Shown: positions 52,753-63,462, counted from the stretch's first letter. The stretch is 64,000 bases of DNA from Candidatus Gastranaerophilales bacterium (GCA_910586855.1 CAJUJH010000001.1:372001-436000); one strand, 5' to 3'. The notes: a model not told the origin generated them from the sequence alone. Numbers and translations are program-made.

Positions 52753-54634
52753 TAATAAAATTACAATGAGCCCCTTGCTTCAAAAACACCTTAAAGAAAA
52801 CGGCGTTTCGCCTGAAAATAGCCAGCCTGAAATTCAGACTGCTAAAACTTTGACAGCATTCCCGGGCAGTGATTTATTAAAAGCTTATATCGGCTTAAAT
52901 ACAACCCAAGGGTATGTTCAGGCTGCTCCCGTATCCGGTATTCAGGCTGTTAATACTCTGCAAAGAGCGGATGCTCCGGTTTGGCAAAACAGCTTAAGGC
53001 ATCAATTAAGAAATAATGAGGCAAAGATTTTTGCCGTTATCCCAAGAACAATGAATGCACAGGATTTTGACGGCAACGGTTTGATTCAGGGAAATGAAAT
53101 CAAAGGGAATCTTGTAAATGCCGTAGGTCGTCTTGATGAAATTAAAGCCTTAGGAATGAATACGCTTCATATTCTTCCTATCCACCCGCCGGGAAAAACA
53201 GAAGCAATGGGGACAGCAGGTTCAGTTTATGCGCCTGATGATTTATTAAAAATTGACCCTGAACTTGTGGATGAAAATCCGCCGGAAGAAGCAAAAAAAG
53301 CAATTGAAGCTATTTACAGGCAAAGAACCGGGCGTGACCTTTTAAAAATGGACAAAAATGACCCCGATGTTGCTTTTGCACAATGCCAGTATTTTGTTGA
53401 TGAATGCCACAAGCGTGGAATCAGTGCTATGCTTGATTTACCAAGCTGTGTTTCTGTTGATTTCTCAAAAAGACACCCTGAAATGATGGCAAAAGAAAAA
53501 GACGGTTCTGATAAAACACCCGGCGGCTGGCGTGATATCAGAATGATGAGCCCTTGGGAAAATGAAGAAAAACGCATTTTAAATAAAGATTTGGTTGAAC
53601 TTCACAGAAAATATATCGATATGTGCGTAGGTCTTGGTATGGATGGTATCAGGGCGGATGTAGGCAGGGCAAAACCTGTTGAATTTTGGAATGTAATTAT
53701 TCCTTATTCAAGAAGTAAGGACCCTGAATTTGGCTGGCTTGCTGAAACTTACACATATGAAGATGCTTCACCGCAGTTAAATATGCCGCATGATAGACCT
53801 GAAGACCTATTAAAAGCAGGCTTTGACACTATTTATGGTCAATGGCACATCTTTAACCAATGGACAAAGGCAGATGACCTTTACAGCTATGTAAAAGAAA
53901 ATATTGATATGAGCAACAGAATGACTGATGGTCAAAGAGGTGTTATAGGCTCATTCTCAACCCATGATGACCAAAGCCCGATGTTCTATGGCGGTGCACC
54001 TTGGGTTATGCTTACAAGCACTCTTCAGTCAACTTTGCCTCAATTGTCACCTTATTTTGTAGATGGCGTTCAATCAGGCGATTATTATCTATACCCTTAT
54101 GAAGGTATGCAAAATCCTGAAACTTCTACTGATACTAATGAATGTACGGTTCATAAAGGCAGGCTTGATATCTTTAATAATTCAAGAAAACCCGGCGGAA
54201 ATAATCCTGAAATCGGTCAGTATATTGCTGCTGCTATGGGCTTAAAGAGCGGACCTTATAAAGAAATTATAAATAAAGGCTCATTTGTTGTTCTTGAAAC
54301 TGGAAACCCTGAAGTTATTGCCTATGCAAGACATTTAAACGGCAAAACATTATTGACGGTTGTAAACAGAAATGTGAATTACAGAAACTCTGCTTCAATT
54401 AATATAAACGGCTTTAAGAAGGGGCAAAAACTTGAAAATCTCCTTCCTGCATACTCCAGCAAGAGTCAGTTCCAAACTGAAGACGGTAAACTTATTGTTG
54501 ATTTAGCACCATCAAGAGCACATGTGTTTGAAATTGATACGCCGAATATTGAAACCGGAGCCAGAGCTGTATATAAACAAAATGTTTATGACACTCAAAT
54601 CTATACTAAACAAAGTGTAAATTCTGCAGCGTAA
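52739..54634 (+). CDS. GH13 alpha-amylase-family enzyme with EF-hand loop
   Basis: A 631-aa glycoside hydrolase of clan GH-H, acting on alpha-glucans such as starch or glycogen. Catalytic residues are Asp307 in GMDGIRADVG, Glu336 in GWLAETYT, and His409-Asp410 in SFSTHDDQ. The first conserved region is LHILPIHPPG. Residues 109-120 form an excellent EF-hand loop, DFDGNGLIQGNE. No signal peptide, so the enzyme appears cytoplasmic or membrane-associated through partners. It overlaps the preceding membrane protein by 14 bp. The C-terminal beta domain (NRNVNYRNSASININGF) is present. Bond specificity is undecided. Confidence 0.88.
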   Translation: MEISNNKITMSPLLQKHLKENGVSPENSQPEIQTAKTLTAFPGSDLLKAYIGLNTTQGYVQAAPVSGIQAVNTLQRADAPVWQNSLRHQLRNNEAKIFAVIPRTMNAQDFDGNGLIQGNEIKGNLVNAVGRLDEIKALGMNTLHILPIHPPGKTEAMGTAGSVYAPDDLLKIDPELVDENPPEEAKKAIEAIYRQRTGRDLLKMDKNDPDVAFAQCQYFVDECHKRGISAMLDLPSCVSVDFSKRHPEMMAKEKDGSDKTPGGWRDIRMMSPWENEEKRILNKDLVELHRKYIDMCVGLGMDGIRADVGRAKPVEFWNVIIPYSRSKDPEFGWLAETYTYEDASPQLNMPHDRPEDLLKAGFDTIYGQWHIFNQWTKADDLYSYVKENIDMSNRMTDGQRGVIGSFSTHDDQSPMFYGGAPWVMLTSTLQSTLPQLSPYFVDGVQSGDYYLYPYEGMQNPETSTDTNECTVHKGRLDIFNNSRKPGGNNPEIGQYIAAAMGLKSGPYKEIINKGSFVVLETGNPEVIAYARHLNGKTLLTVVNRNVNYRNSASININGFKKGQKLENLLPAYSSKSQFQTEDGKLIVDLAPSRAHVFEIDTPNIETGARAVYKQNVYDTQIYTKQSVNSAA

Positions 54635-54731
54635 AATGTAAAAATTATATATAAAAAAGCAATTTTTGATATTTTTGGGTTTTATATTGGTATAGTACTA
54701 TTAAAGAATTGAAAGCTTAAGGGGAATATTT

Positions 54732-57700
54732 GTGGATTCATTATCATTTAATAGAAATGCTCAAAATATAAACAGTAACAATAAAGTGTCTTTTACCGGG
54801 CAAAAGAGCATAATTGATATATCAGGTACACAAACATACAGGTTTTATGCACCGCCTTATGATAATGAAAAATATTATGCAGCCCTTGAGTTAGTTTCTG
54901 TTGACTATGATAAAGACTCAAGAAACAATAATACAGGTAATTATAAGGCTGAAGGTAAACCGGTTTTAATTCCTGAATCCATAAGTTCTTTTAATAGCCC
55001 CGTTAATGGTTTATCAAATCTTTCATTTGATGTTACGGCTGATAAATTAAAAGAATACCGTTTAAATAAAGATGTTGTCGGCTACAGATTTGTTCTTTTG
55101 GACAAGAAAACTTTTAATGAAACAAAGAATATAGATGCCGCAATAGAAGCTGCTAAATGGACTGATGATAACGGTTATAAACATACAAGTTATTTGCTTG
55201 ATTCTGGACATACAGCTTCTACCGGTCCTTTTGAAGATTACTCATATTTTTCAAAAAAACAGGGATTTGTAAATAAAACAGGTCCTATGTATCATATTTT
55301 CCCGGATGCTTATAATGTTGAAAAGGCAAATGGTAATAAAAATTTTGTAAGAACACCGTTTAACAAGGCAGGCGGCAATATTCAGGGGATGATTGAAAAA
55401 ATCAGACAAGAAGATGGCGAACTTTCTCCATACGAAATGATTATCACAACCCCTCTTTTTGGTGCAGATGATGTAAGCTCCCATGGTTATTGGACTGCAA
55501 ATCCTTTCCAGGTAGCATCTACAAAAGGAACTCTTGAAGATTTTAAAGAATTGCAAACAGCTGTATTTGATGCCGGTAAAACATATGTAACAGACGGTGC
55601 CTTCACATCCTTCGGGCTTGAAGCTCCGCAATTACACCACGTTTTAAAACATGGTAAAAAATCACCATTCTACGGCTGGATGAAGCTTGATAAAACCGAT
55701 GCTCCAAATCTCAATATAAAATTAGGTGTGTTTCCTGATAAAATCACAACAGATGATGCACTGCTTGAAAATACAAGATTTAAGATTGTTAACCCGAAAT
55801 ATATTGAATCAGAAGAAGGTAATAGAAATTCTAAACGTAAACCTAACCCTGATTACAATTCCGAAAAACCTACATATATTCAATTTTTTGATGATAGATT
55901 GGCAGGCAGCCAGGCTGACGACCTTGTTAATTTAATTACGATTTATGAAAATCAAAATCCTGAAAATCACTATGATATTGCGACACATCAGGATTCCGTA
56001 CAGCCGTTTTATTTTGAAGTTGACCCTGCAGATACAAGATTTCAAACAAGAGGTGCCAGCTTAAAAGACTTGCAGAATGAAGGAAAACAGGTTGATACTT
56101 ATTTCCAGATGAATAATTATACAATTACTACAAAATCCGAAGCAGGCGGCGCAAATTCTTGGGATGGGCAGGTAGATTTACTTAAAGCGAATATTTCAAA
56201 TCCGACAAATAATCCTAGTGATGTTATAGGAAATAAACAGGTTAAAAATCATTATTACAATATAGCTTCATACTGGACAAAATTAACAGATGATGCCCTT
56301 ATTGAACACATTTCAAGAAATATCGGCAAAAATGGCAATGCTGCACTTAGCGAGATTGCAAAAAAACACAGAATAAACCCTGCTGAACTTAACAGTCTGT
56401 CTTATATTATTGAGACACCTGAATTTAATAAGAATTTTAATGAAAAATTTAAAAATAAAACTGATGATGCAATTGTATTAGAATCAATTGTGAATTTCCC
56501 GCTTGAAAGCGTTGAATTTGCACCGGATTTAACCGCAGTTCTTTCAACACAATACATTACCCCAAGACCGTTAGATAAGAATACTGATGAAAATTTATCA
56601 AGAACAAAACTTCTTGAAAATATGCCAAAAAATGCACAAAGCCTTTATAAAGACTCTATGCAAAAATATATGATGTCTGTTTTAGGTGAATTAGATGCAA
56701 AAATGCCTAAGGGGCAGAAATTATTTAATGGCGGAAATATTACCCACTTTACTGATTATGGTAAATATGTTGCAGACATAGTAGCTGCAGATATTATGAA
56801 GTACGGGGTGGTAAAAGCACTTTTCCCGGATGAAGAATTGGTAGAATTTGCGCAAGACGGCAGAGCAGAATACGCAGAAGATTTAAAATATAAAGGCTTA
56901 ATAAGCCTTGGAATCAATGAACCCGGCAAAGCTGAAAATGAAGCCAATGCTCTTTTAAAACAATTAAAAGAAGGTTTTAATGAACTTCAAAAAGACGATA
57001 ACTCTGACCTTGTAGATTCTTTATACACAAGGTTTAAAGATGTTAAGCTTGATGATATTAAAATGGCAAGAGCCATTGTAAATAAAACAGGTGCAGGTTT
57101 AAACTGGCGTTTTGATGCTGCAAAAGACGTTTCAGACCTTGATAAAAGACGTGCAAATGACCCGCATACATCTTTTGAAAAATGCTGGGATGATACCATA
57201 GATTTTTGGGGCGGGTTTATTAAAAATATCAGAAAACATAACCCTGCAGCTTATACAATTGCCGAAGTTACAAATCTTTGGGAATTTTCAAGATGGCAAT
57301 ATTCAAATAAAAACAAATTTGCCCTTGATAATATAAAGGGTCTTGAATCTATCAACACAGCAGAACAAAAATACGCTCTTCTTGAATTTTATTTGGATAA
57401 TAAGGATAAGTTTCCTCCAAATCAAGACAAGATGGCGGATGATATTAAAGCAAATCTTGATGCAAAAGCAAATATTACATACAAAGAAATAAGCCAAAAT
57501 TCAAATATTATTACAGATAGAGAAACAAGAGCACTTATGGACTATTATTTTGATAATGATATAGCCATGAATGCTATGCAAAAGAAAGATTTTGGCAAAT
57601 ATATTGACCCAAATATCGCAGAAAGAATGCTTTATGAAAAAACAGGAGCTACAACAGGCAGTAACTATGATACATTCTTTGGCTTGTATCCTGAATTATT

Positions 57701-59078
57701 CGGGCAAAATTTTGAACATGGTACAACAAATGACTACAGGCTATACAATATGGGTGCTTTTGAAAGCGGCTTAAAGGGCTTCTTTAGCGCGCATTCGCCT
57801 CAATTCATTAACCACAGCCATATATTTACAAATAATCACGATAAACCGCGTCCGCTGCATTGTATAGCACTTGATATGGAATTATTCCTGAGTGATTTAA
57901 AAACCGATGAGCAAAAATCAAGAGCAAAAGCTGTAACAGGAAGTAATGATTTTGACCACATAAGTTCAATGGCAGTAGCAGTCGGCGAAAGATACCTTGA
58001 AATGTTTGAAAACAGCTATGATGGTATTATAAGCAAAGAAGAACTGAAAACTGTAAAACAAGCTATTGCAGATTTAACCTTAGGTAAATTCTTGGATAAC
58101 ACAAAAGGCTCTATGGAAAATTCCAGAACATTCGGCTATCTGCCTTTTGATATTACCTTGAAAGATGTTATGCAGCAGGCAAGATACCTTTCTGAAACAA
58201 AAGGTATGAAATGGGGAATTTCAGAAGGTAAAAAATCAAGCGACAAAGATTTATCCGTAAAGGAAACCGAACTTTTTAACGCAGCATTCTCTGAACTTGC
58301 ACCTGATACTGAAAAGCTTTCTGCAATGCTCCGTATGATGATGTTCTCCGTTGGTGTTCCAACCCTGTTTGCCGGCGATGAAATGGCTCATTCAGGCTAT
58401 GAAACTCCTACTAAAAACGTTGAACTTGCAATTAGAAATATTATTCACCACTCTTGGCTTGATGATAATGCTGAAGGTAAAGAGTTTGTAAAAGAACTCT
58501 ATAACCATACAACCGCAGCTGCAAATGTTCATAAAATGAAGGGTTTATCAGCCTTGGCAGATGGTTCATCGCTTATTGTGCCTCAAAAGAGCAAGGGTGA
58601 CAATCCGCAAAAAGATAAAGCTGCTCATACGGCATTGTTTAAATATAACGATAAGGGCTCAAATGTTCTTGTAGTGTATTCAAACAAACAAATGGATACT
58701 GAAAATAAAAATACCGGAGCATATCTATCTGGCGAAACAGATAATGTGCCATATATAAGCTTAGGGTATATTGACCCGCATAAAGAAGTTGATGCAACCG
58801 ATGTTGACGGTAAAACAGTATACGAAATCAAAGATGATGGCACCGTTACGGATAAACCTGTAAAAGAAAATGCAATTGCGGGTAATGTTGCAAAAGATGG
58901 CGATAAATATAAAAAACTTAAATACAACCCGTCAACTGCGCAATACGAACCGGGCAAAGAAACTTATGAGGTAAAAAATGGTAAACTTATCCGCGAAGGT
59001 ATGGCTACGGGTCGTGGTATCAGTAGTCCGCCAATTGAACTTGATGATGTTGCAAACGTATTCTATAAGGTATCTTAA
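54732..59078 (+). CDS. Very large GH13-family protein with N-terminal FTG motif
   Basis: A 1448-aa alpha-amylase-superfamily protein. Catalytic residues are visible: Asp795 in NWRFDAAKD, Glu845 in YTIAEVTNLW, and His1036-Asp1037 in TNNHDKPRP. GVPTLFAGDEMAHSGYET follows, as in GH13. Between the early barrel strands (YHIFPDAYN near 190, ITTPLFGADDVSSHGYW near 240) and the Asp motif lies an unusually long insert of about 450 aa. The start MDSLSFNRNAQNINSNNKVS then FTGQ carries the F-x-G motif; no signal peptide. The start is GTG with AAGGGGAA upstream. It follows the 631-aa GH13 gene by 97 bp, and may also have its own promoter. Confidence 0.85.
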   Translation: MDSLSFNRNAQNINSNNKVSFTGQKSIIDISGTQTYRFYAPPYDNEKYYAALELVSVDYDKDSRNNNTGNYKAEGKPVLIPESISSFNSPVNGLSNLSFDVTADKLKEYRLNKDVVGYRFVLLDKKTFNETKNIDAAIEAAKWTDDNGYKHTSYLLDSGHTASTGPFEDYSYFSKKQGFVNKTGPMYHIFPDAYNVEKANGNKNFVRTPFNKAGGNIQGMIEKIRQEDGELSPYEMIITTPLFGADDVSSHGYWTANPFQVASTKGTLEDFKELQTAVFDAGKTYVTDGAFTSFGLEAPQLHHVLKHGKKSPFYGWMKLDKTDAPNLNIKLGVFPDKITTDDALLENTRFKIVNPKYIESEEGNRNSKRKPNPDYNSEKPTYIQFFDDRLAGSQADDLVNLITIYENQNPENHYDIATHQDSVQPFYFEVDPADTRFQTRGASLKDLQNEGKQVDTYFQMNNYTITTKSEAGGANSWDGQVDLLKANISNPTNNPSDVIGNKQVKNHYYNIASYWTKLTDDALIEHISRNIGKNGNAALSEIAKKHRINPAELNSLSYIIETPEFNKNFNEKFKNKTDDAIVLESIVNFPLESVEFAPDLTAVLSTQYITPRPLDKNTDENLSRTKLLENMPKNAQSLYKDSMQKYMMSVLGELDAKMPKGQKLFNGGNITHFTDYGKYVADIVAADIMKYGVVKALFPDEELVEFAQDGRAEYAEDLKYKGLISLGINEPGKAENEANALLKQLKEGFNELQKDDNSDLVDSLYTRFKDVKLDDIKMARAIVNKTGAGLNWRFDAAKDVSDLDKRRANDPHTSFEKCWDDTIDFWGGFIKNIRKHNPAAYTIAEVTNLWEFSRWQYSNKNKFALDNIKGLESINTAEQKYALLEFYLDNKDKFPPNQDKMADDIKANLDAKANITYKEISQNSNIITDRETRALMDYYFDNDIAMNAMQKKDFGKYIDPNIAERMLYEKTGATTGSNYDTFFGLYPELFGQNFEHGTTNDYRLYNMGAFESGLKGFFSAHSPQFINHSHIFTNNHDKPRPLHCIALDMELFLSDLKTDEQKSRAKAVTGSNDFDHISSMAVAVGERYLEMFENSYDGIISKEELKTVKQAIADLTLGKFLDNTKGSMENSRTFGYLPFDITLKDVMQQARYLSETKGMKWGISEGKKSSDKDLSVKETELFNAAFSELAPDTEKLSAMLRMMMFSVGVPTLFAGDEMAHSGYETPTKNVELAIRNIIHHSWLDDNAEGKEFVKELYNHTTAAANVHKMKGLSALADGSSLIVPQKSKGDNPQKDKAAHTALFKYNDKGSNVLVVYSNKQMDTENKNTGAYLSGETDNVPYISLGYIDPHKEVDATDVDGKTVYEIKDDGTVTDKPVKENAIAGNVAKDGDKYKKLKYNPSTAQYEPGKETYEVKNGKLIREGMATGRGISSPPIELDDVANVFYKVS

Positions 59079-59100
59079 TTTTGCACTATAAATTATTTTT

Positions 59101-59129
59101 AAAAAGAGGGTTTTAAAACCCTCTTTTTT
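59101..59129. terminator. Bidirectional terminator
   Basis: AAAAAGAGGGTTTT and AAAACCCTCTTTTTT form a continuous perfect palindrome of 28-29 bp. It ends the GH13 operon on the plus strand and the exported SH3-like gene on the minus strand. Confidence 0.88.
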
Positions 59130-59180
59130 GCATAGAAATTTAAACCCGCTTATTTAAAAAGGTAAAATATAGCTTAAAAT

Positions 59181-59846
59181 CTACCTGAAATTCACAAATC
59201 CAAACAGTTTACCTGTTTCAGAGCGCCATTTAAACCACCCTGTTTTCGTCTGATTATCCATAGTGGTTACTTTAGCAAGCATCCAGTTTCCCTGAACAAG
59301 CCAAGGGCTTATATATTTTGGGTAATTAAAATCATCTACAACATTTGAATCATTATTTGGAGATGAATGCAGAGTTTTAAAATCCGAGGGCAGATTTCTG
59401 AATATATAAAACCCGTATTTTTTACCGTATTCAAAAATCAAGTCTTTATACAGGTAGAATTTTACATAACTGTTTCCGTTTTCTTTTTTAACCCATCCAA
59501 AAAGACCCTTTTTTTGGTTATAACAAATATTTATCCACTCTTCATCCTCATCTTCCGCGCTTAAAAATGCGATATTTTCTTTTGGAAGGTAAACAAGGAA
59601 AATATCATTTGGGTTCGGGTTTTTTTCGTTTTCAACAATAAAGTGTCCAATATTATTCCAATAAATTCTTGTTTTAACTTTTGAATTTAAATCAGGTTTT
59701 TCATATACGGTTATATAGTTTGTAATCCTTGCAGCCCCTATACCGTAATGGTTTATTGAATTTGTAAGTGTCGGCATAAAACCTGCAAAGGCAGTTTGTG
59801 TAAAGCAAACAAGAATAAAAAATATATAAAGAATCACCTTTTTCAT
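59181..59846 (-). CDS. Exported SH3-like hypothetical protein
   Basis: A 221-aa exported protein with a signal peptide at residues 1-21 (MKKVILYIFFILVCFTQTAFA). The first half resembles a bacterial SH3 domain (ARITNYITVYEKPDLNSKVK, then EEWINICYNQKKGLFGWVKK). A second SH3-like unit follows (FKTLHSSPNNDSNVVDDFNY, WMLAKVTTMDNQTKTGWFKW). Such domains often bind cell-wall peptides. It is a single gene, divergent from rpoB over 301 bp. No enzymatic motif is seen. Confidence 0.75.
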   Translation of the reverse strand: MKKVILYIFFILVCFTQTAFAGFMPTLTNSINHYGIGAARITNYITVYEKPDLNSKVKTRIYWNNIGHFIVENEKNPNPNDIFLVYLPKENIAFLSAEDEDEEWINICYNQKKGLFGWVKKENGNSYVKFYLYKDLIFEYGKKYGFYIFRNLPSDFKTLHSSPNNDSNVVDDFNYPKYISPWLVQGNWMLAKVTTMDNQTKTGWFKWRSETGKLFGFVNFR

Positions 59847-60147
59847 AAAAACATTATAAAGCCATTCAAAATGTATATAAATCGTGAATATGAACTAAAT
59901 GTTAAAAACCCTTGGGAAGCGATTATTGCAAAATGTCAAAATGTTACATTTTGTAAATTTTCAAACTTGACTTAAAACATTGACGCGATAAGATATATTA
60001 AGCTAAATTTATTGTATAAAATGGGATTAGAATTGCATTTTAAAAAATAAAGAAAGCACTACAAAGTAGCAAAAATACAACAAAAACTAATATTTTTATA
60101 AAACAGCTGTTATTTAATTTGTAATTACATATATTAGAGGTACTTAA
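59847..60147 (+). promoter_or_regulatory. Upstream region of rpoB with promoter-like hexamers
   Basis: 301 bp without a gene. TTGACT (59967-59972) and TTGACG (59980-59985) are -35-like. CTAAAT (60003-60008) lies 17 bp beyond the second, and TATAAA is at 60015-60020. A long AT-rich leader of more than 100 nt follows. No ribosomal-protein gene (rplJ or rplL) precedes rpoB here, so rpoB must use its own promoter. Confidence 0.4.
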
Positions 60148-63100
60148 ATGTCAACAACACAATATGCAACAAGAGTTACTCCTATGGGCATACCACCGAC
60201 CCGTTTGAGCGAACTTCCTGATTTGATTGAAATTCAGAAGAAATCGTTTGAATGGTTCTTAAAAGAAGGCTTGAAAGAAGAACTCTTATCATTTTCGCCT
60301 ATTAAAGACTATACAGGAAGATTGGAATTACATTTTCTTCCAAATTATACATTCGATAACCCTAAATATACGATAGAAGAAGCCAGAATCCACGATTCAA
60401 CCTATTCAAAACAATTAAAAGTTATGATGAGGCTTGTGAATAGGGATTCAGGTGAAATCAAGGAACAGGAAGTATACATTGGCGATATTCCTACTATGAC
60501 CGATAAAGGTACATTTATCGTGAACGGTGCGGAACGTGTAATTGTATCTCAAATCGTAAGAAGCCCCGGTATTTATTATAAAAAAGAAGTTTCTCCTACA
60601 GGAAAACGTCTTTATAACGCTACTTTAATTCCAAACCGCGGTGCTTGGCTTAAAATTGAGACTGATTCAAACGATTTAGTTTATGTAAAAATTGATAAAA
60701 ACAGAAAAATCTTAGCTACAACTTTATTAAAAGCTTTGGGTATCACACCGGTTGAGATGGAAACTTTATTTACTCACTTTGAATTTTTAAAGAAAACTTT
60801 AGAAAAAGATACTACAAATTCAACAGATGAAGCTTTAATTGAAGTTTATAAGAAATTAAGGCCGGGTGACCCTGCTTCAGCTGCAGGCGGAAGGTCAATC
60901 TTAGAGGCAAGATTCTTTGATGAAAAGAAATACGATATAGGTAAAGTTGGCCGTTATAAATTAAACAAAAAATTAGGTCTAAACCTTCCTGAAACACAAA
61001 GAACAATCACTGTTCAAGATATCGTTGCAGGTGTTGAATACCTAATTAACTTAACCTATGATGAAGGCGTTTTGGATGATATCGACCACTTAGGAAACAG
61101 AAGAATCCGTTCAGTTGGCGAATTATTGCAAAACCAATTCAGAGTTGGTTTATCCAGAATTGAAAGAATCGTTAAAGAAAGAATGACTCTTCAAGATTCT
61201 GAAACTTTAACACCATTGAATTTATTAAACGTTAAACCTTTAAACGCTGCAATTAAAGAGTTCTTTGGTTCATCTCAGTTATCACAGTTTATGGACCAGA
61301 CAAACCCTCTTGCAGAGTTAACACATAAAAGACGTATTTCAGCCCTTGGACCGGGCGGTTTGATGAGAGAACGCGCAGGTTTTGCTGTTCGTGACATCCA
61401 CCCTTCTCAATACGGTCGTATTTGTCCGGTTGAAACACCTGAAGGTCCAAACGCAGGTTTGATTGGTTCTCTTGCAACTCACGCAAGGGTTAACGATTAC
61501 GGTTTTGTTGAATCACCTTTCTTTGTTGTAAAAGATGGTGTTGTAACAGAAGAAGTTCACTACCTAACAGCAGATGAAGATGAAAACTACCGTGTAGCTC
61601 CTGCAGACGTTGAGCTGGACGAAAACAGAAGAATTAAAGAACCTTTTATACCAGTAAGATACCGTTCAGAATTTACAATGGGTGATTCTAAAAAGGTTGA
61701 CTACTTTGGTGTATCGCCAATTCAGATTATCTCTGTTGCAACATCTTTAATACCGTTTATTGAGCACGACGATGCTAACCGTGCCTTGATGGGTTCAAAC
61801 ATGCAACGTCAGGCTGTACCGCTTCTAATTACTCAAAGACCGGTTGTTGGAACGGGCTTAGAAAAAAGAGCAGCTAAAGACTCAGGTATGGTATCTGTTT
61901 CAGAGGTTGACGGCGAAGTTATAAGAGTAGTTGGTGAAGAAATTCATATCAAAGATAACGACGGTAAAATTCACCAATATCAATTATTAAAATATATAAG
62001 GTCTAACCAGGATACTTGTATTAACCAAAAACCGCTTGTTAGAGCCGGTCAAAAGGTTAAAGCAGGGGATGTTATAGCAGACGGCGCTTCAACCCATATG
62101 GGCGAATTATCATTGGGTAAAAACGTACTTGTTGCTTATATGCCTTGGGAAGGTTATAACTACGAGGATGCTATCCTGATTAATGAAAGACTTGTTTATG
62201 ATGATGTATTTACATCAGTTCACATTGAAAAATTAGAAATAGATGCCCGTCAGACAAAACTTGGACCTGAAGAAATCACAAGAGAGGTGCCAAACGTTTC
62301 AGAAGATGCTATCCGTCATCTTGATGAAAGAGGTATTGTTAGAATCGGTGCAAGAGTATATGCTGACGATATTCTGGTTGGTAAGATTACACCAAAAGGT
62401 GAATCTGAACATCCGCCTGAAGAAAAGCTTTTAAGAGCAATCTTTGCTGAAAAAGCAAGAGATGTTAAAGATAATTCTCTTCGCGTTCCACATGGTGAAG
62501 GCGGAAGAGTAGTCGATGTTAAAGTGTTTGACCGTGAAAAAGGAGATGAACTTCCGCCGGGTGCAAACACTGTAATTAGAGTATATATAGCTCAAAAGAG
62601 AAAAATATCAGTAGGTGATAAACTTTCAGGTCGTCACGGTAACAAAGGTATTGTATCCAGAATCCTTCCAAAAGAAGATATGCCGTTCCTTCCTGATGGT
62701 ACACCAATTGATATCGTATTGAACCCTCTTGGTGTTCCATCCCGTATGAACGTTGGTCAAACTTATGAATGTTTATTAGGTTTGGCAGCATATCTCACAG
62801 GAAACCATTATATGGCTCCTCCGTTTGATGAAATGTACGGTGCAGCACAATCAGAGGTTGCAACACGTGAAGAATTAGTTAAAGGTATTAAAGAATCAGG
62901 ATGCGACTGGGTTCGAGATGACGGTAAAGTAACACTTTACGACGGTAGAACTGGTGAACCGTTTGATGAACCTGTTGCGGTTGGTTTATCTTATATCCTG
63001 AAACTTGTCCACCTTGTTGATGATAAAATCCACGCAAGAAGTACAGGTCCTTATTCACTTGTTACCCAGCAGCCTTTAGGCGGTAAAGCCCAATTCGGCG

Positions 63101-63462
63101 GTCAAAGGTTCGGGGAAATGGAAGTTTGGGCACTTGAAGCTTATGGTGCTGCTTACACTCTTCAAGAAATGTTAACAATTAAATCAGATGACGTTAACGG
63201 AAGAAGCAGAGCGTATGAAGCTATTGTTAAGGGTGATAACATCCCAAGACCTGGTATTCCTGAATCATTTAAGGTATTGGTTCGTGAATTGCAAAGTATC
63301 GGTCTTGATATAGCAGTAGCGAAAAAAGGCGGTGAAGAAGTTGATTTAATGTCTGATACGGATGACCTTAGAAAGTCTGCTCCAAAGAGAGTTTTATCAG
63401 ATATGGATTCAGAATTATTGAATATCAATTTCTTTGAAACACCAACAAGCTTTAAAGACTAA
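60148..63462 (+). CDS. rpoB: RNA polymerase beta subunit
   Basis: Forms the catalytic core of RNA polymerase with beta'. It is 1104 aa, shorter than proteobacterial RpoB (about 1340) and close to cyanobacterial size. The fork and rifampicin region shows SSQLSQFMDQTNPLAELTHK and RRISALGPGG near residues 373-402. The downstream KLSGRHGNKG motif (about 830), GQTYECLLG, and the C-terminal PLGGKAQFGGQRFGEMEVWA are all present. AGAGGTA precedes the ATG. It is followed 39 bp later by rpoC. Confidence 0.98.
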   Translation: MSTTQYATRVTPMGIPPTRLSELPDLIEIQKKSFEWFLKEGLKEELLSFSPIKDYTGRLELHFLPNYTFDNPKYTIEEARIHDSTYSKQLKVMMRLVNRDSGEIKEQEVYIGDIPTMTDKGTFIVNGAERVIVSQIVRSPGIYYKKEVSPTGKRLYNATLIPNRGAWLKIETDSNDLVYVKIDKNRKILATTLLKALGITPVEMETLFTHFEFLKKTLEKDTTNSTDEALIEVYKKLRPGDPASAAGGRSILEARFFDEKKYDIGKVGRYKLNKKLGLNLPETQRTITVQDIVAGVEYLINLTYDEGVLDDIDHLGNRRIRSVGELLQNQFRVGLSRIERIVKERMTLQDSETLTPLNLLNVKPLNAAIKEFFGSSQLSQFMDQTNPLAELTHKRRISALGPGGLMRERAGFAVRDIHPSQYGRICPVETPEGPNAGLIGSLATHARVNDYGFVESPFFVVKDGVVTEEVHYLTADEDENYRVAPADVELDENRRIKEPFIPVRYRSEFTMGDSKKVDYFGVSPIQIISVATSLIPFIEHDDANRALMGSNMQRQAVPLLITQRPVVGTGLEKRAAKDSGMVSVSEVDGEVIRVVGEEIHIKDNDGKIHQYQLLKYIRSNQDTCINQKPLVRAGQKVKAGDVIADGASTHMGELSLGKNVLVAYMPWEGYNYEDAILINERLVYDDVFTSVHIEKLEIDARQTKLGPEEITREVPNVSEDAIRHLDERGIVRIGARVYADDILVGKITPKGESEHPPEEKLLRAIFAEKARDVKDNSLRVPHGEGGRVVDVKVFDREKGDELPPGANTVIRVYIAQKRKISVGDKLSGRHGNKGIVSRILPKEDMPFLPDGTPIDIVLNPLGVPSRMNVGQTYECLLGLAAYLTGNHYMAPPFDEMYGAAQSEVATREELVKGIKESGCDWVRDDGKVTLYDGRTGEPFDEPVAVGLSYILKLVHLVDDKIHARSTGPYSLVTQQPLGGKAQFGGQRFGEMEVWALEAYGAAYTLQEMLTIKSDDVNGRSRAYEAIVKGDNIPRPGIPESFKVLVRELQSIGLDIAVAKKGGEEVDLMSDTDDLRKSAPKRVLSDMDSELLNINFFETPTSFKD

